From Marinosulfonomonas sp. (lineage in GTDB: Bacteria; Pseudomonadota; Alphaproteobacteria; Rhodobacterales; Rhodobacteraceae), in the NCBI GenBank assembly GCA_015494385.1, contig WGBJ01000368.1, positions 1 through 6,752 of the forward strand: a stretch of 6,752 bases of DNA, read 5' to 3'. Position numbers and translations under genes: made by a program. Shown here piece by piece: positions 6,366 to 6,752 of this stretch; the stretch's first letter is position 1; the number at the start of each line of letters is the position of its first letter. The notes under the pieces are model-generated. The model had not been told where the DNA came from. It ran no database searches and saw only the letters and a list, made by a program, of their open reading frames with translations.

Positions 6366-6389
6366 CAGTTTTCCCGAACCGGAAAACAG
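6366..6389 (-). terminator. Hairpin after the EF-hand gene, possible weak terminator
   Basis: A perfect 7-bp stem, GTTTTCC (6368-6374) with GGAAAAC (6381-6387), encloses a 6-nt loop. It starts 10 nt past the EF-hand stop codon. On the minus strand it is followed by a broken T-rich tail (TGAAATTTGCTTTAATT) rather than a pure T-run, so termination may be partial or helped by Rho. Position supports the end of the EF-hand transcript before rpiA. Confidence 0.4.
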
Positions 6390-6396
6390 TCGCAGA

Positions 6397-6752
6397 TCAA
6401 CCGGAAACCGCTTTGACAACCTCGACCAACTCTCGCGTAGTGACCTTGCCGTCGCCGTCAATATCCATGTTCATTATTCCGTTAACAACCCTGCCACTTA
6501 TCGCCCGCCCCTGTTTGGCGATACGTTTATCTGCATACTGCATTATCTCGGTGATCGTCAGGATACCATCCTCGTTTGTATCAGCCTTCATAAAGGCCAA
6601 CGTGTTCTGGGATTGCCGTCTCGGCTCCTGAGTGCGGTTGTAAGCCTTAAGCTCGTCCTGTGTAACCGACCCGTCCGCGTTCAGATCCATGAACAAAAGG
6701 AACTCTGCCTGCCTTACCCGCATCTGCGCCTTTTCTATCGAACGGACGGTCG
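6397..6752 (-). CDS. EF-hand calcium-binding protein with three canonical loops, 5' end possibly outside the window
   Basis: Three 12-residue EF-hand loops are visible, numbered from the ATG at 6721-6723: DLNADGSVTQDE (13-24), DTNEDGILTITE (48-59) and DIDGDGKVTTRE (87-98). Each has Asp at 1, Asp or Asn at 3, Asp at 5, Gly at 6 and Glu at 12, so all three should bind Ca2+. From that ATG the protein is 108 residues. However, the frame stays open to the window edge (TVRSIEKAQ before the Met) and continues the helix in front of loop 1. I therefore annotate it as partial; bacterial proteins of this type often carry a signal peptide and further EF-hands upstream. Against this, AAAAGG lies 5 nt before the ATG and could be a real ribosome site. 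The role is unknown; calcium sensing or buffering is an inference from the motifs. Confidence 0.8.
   Translation of the reverse strand, partial: TVRSIEKAQMRVRQAEFLLFMDLNADGSVTQDELKAYNRTQEPRRQSQNTLAFMKADTNEDGILTITEIMQYADKRIAKQGRAISGRVVNGIMNMDIDGDGKVTTRELVEVVKAVSG

Overview
The window is a moderately GC-rich stretch of bacterial chromosome, and every convincing gene lies on the minus strand. The protein set points to an alphaproteobacterium, most likely Rhodobacterales (Roseobacter group). This is an inference from protein character: a class V aminotransferase N-terminus of the type common in that group, a 262-residue RpiA with an extra C-terminal tail, a short HflC, and a glutathione reductase with the GGTCVIRGCVPKK active site. 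No marker gene is present to fix the genus.

In transcription order (right to left) the layout is as follows. (1) 6397-6752: a triple EF-hand protein, open at the window edge, followed by a hairpin that may end its transcript. (2) 4113-6287: rpiA then gor, separated by 24 nt and probably one transcript; they encode ribose-5-phosphate isomerase and glutathione-disulfide reductase. (3) 1837-4033: hflK, hflC and a small DUF2065/YjeT-like membrane protein, joined by 1-nt and 4-nt stop/start overlaps, so very probably translationally coupled. (4) 223-1698: a Do-family (DegP/DegQ/MucD) periplasmic serine protease with two PDZ domains, about 138 nt downstream of the DUF2065 gene and closed by a strong intrinsic terminator at 163-198. 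(5) 1-75: the first 25 codons of a class V PLP-dependent aminotransferase with its own promoter candidate.

Functionally, the middle of the window is an envelope protein quality-control block. HflK/HflC are SPFH proteins that in Escherichia coli surround and modulate the FtsH membrane protease, and the Do protease/chaperone handles damaged periplasmic proteins. DUF2065 is the least understood member and the most useful lead. The rpiA-gor pair joins the pentose phosphate pathway to the main NADPH-dependent thiol reductase.

I found no mobile element, CRISPR array, tRNA, rRNA or toxin/defence locus, and no clearly novel system. The most interesting points are the linkage of DUF2065 to hflKC and a Do protease, the start codon and upstream region of the protease gene, and the truncated EF-hand gene.
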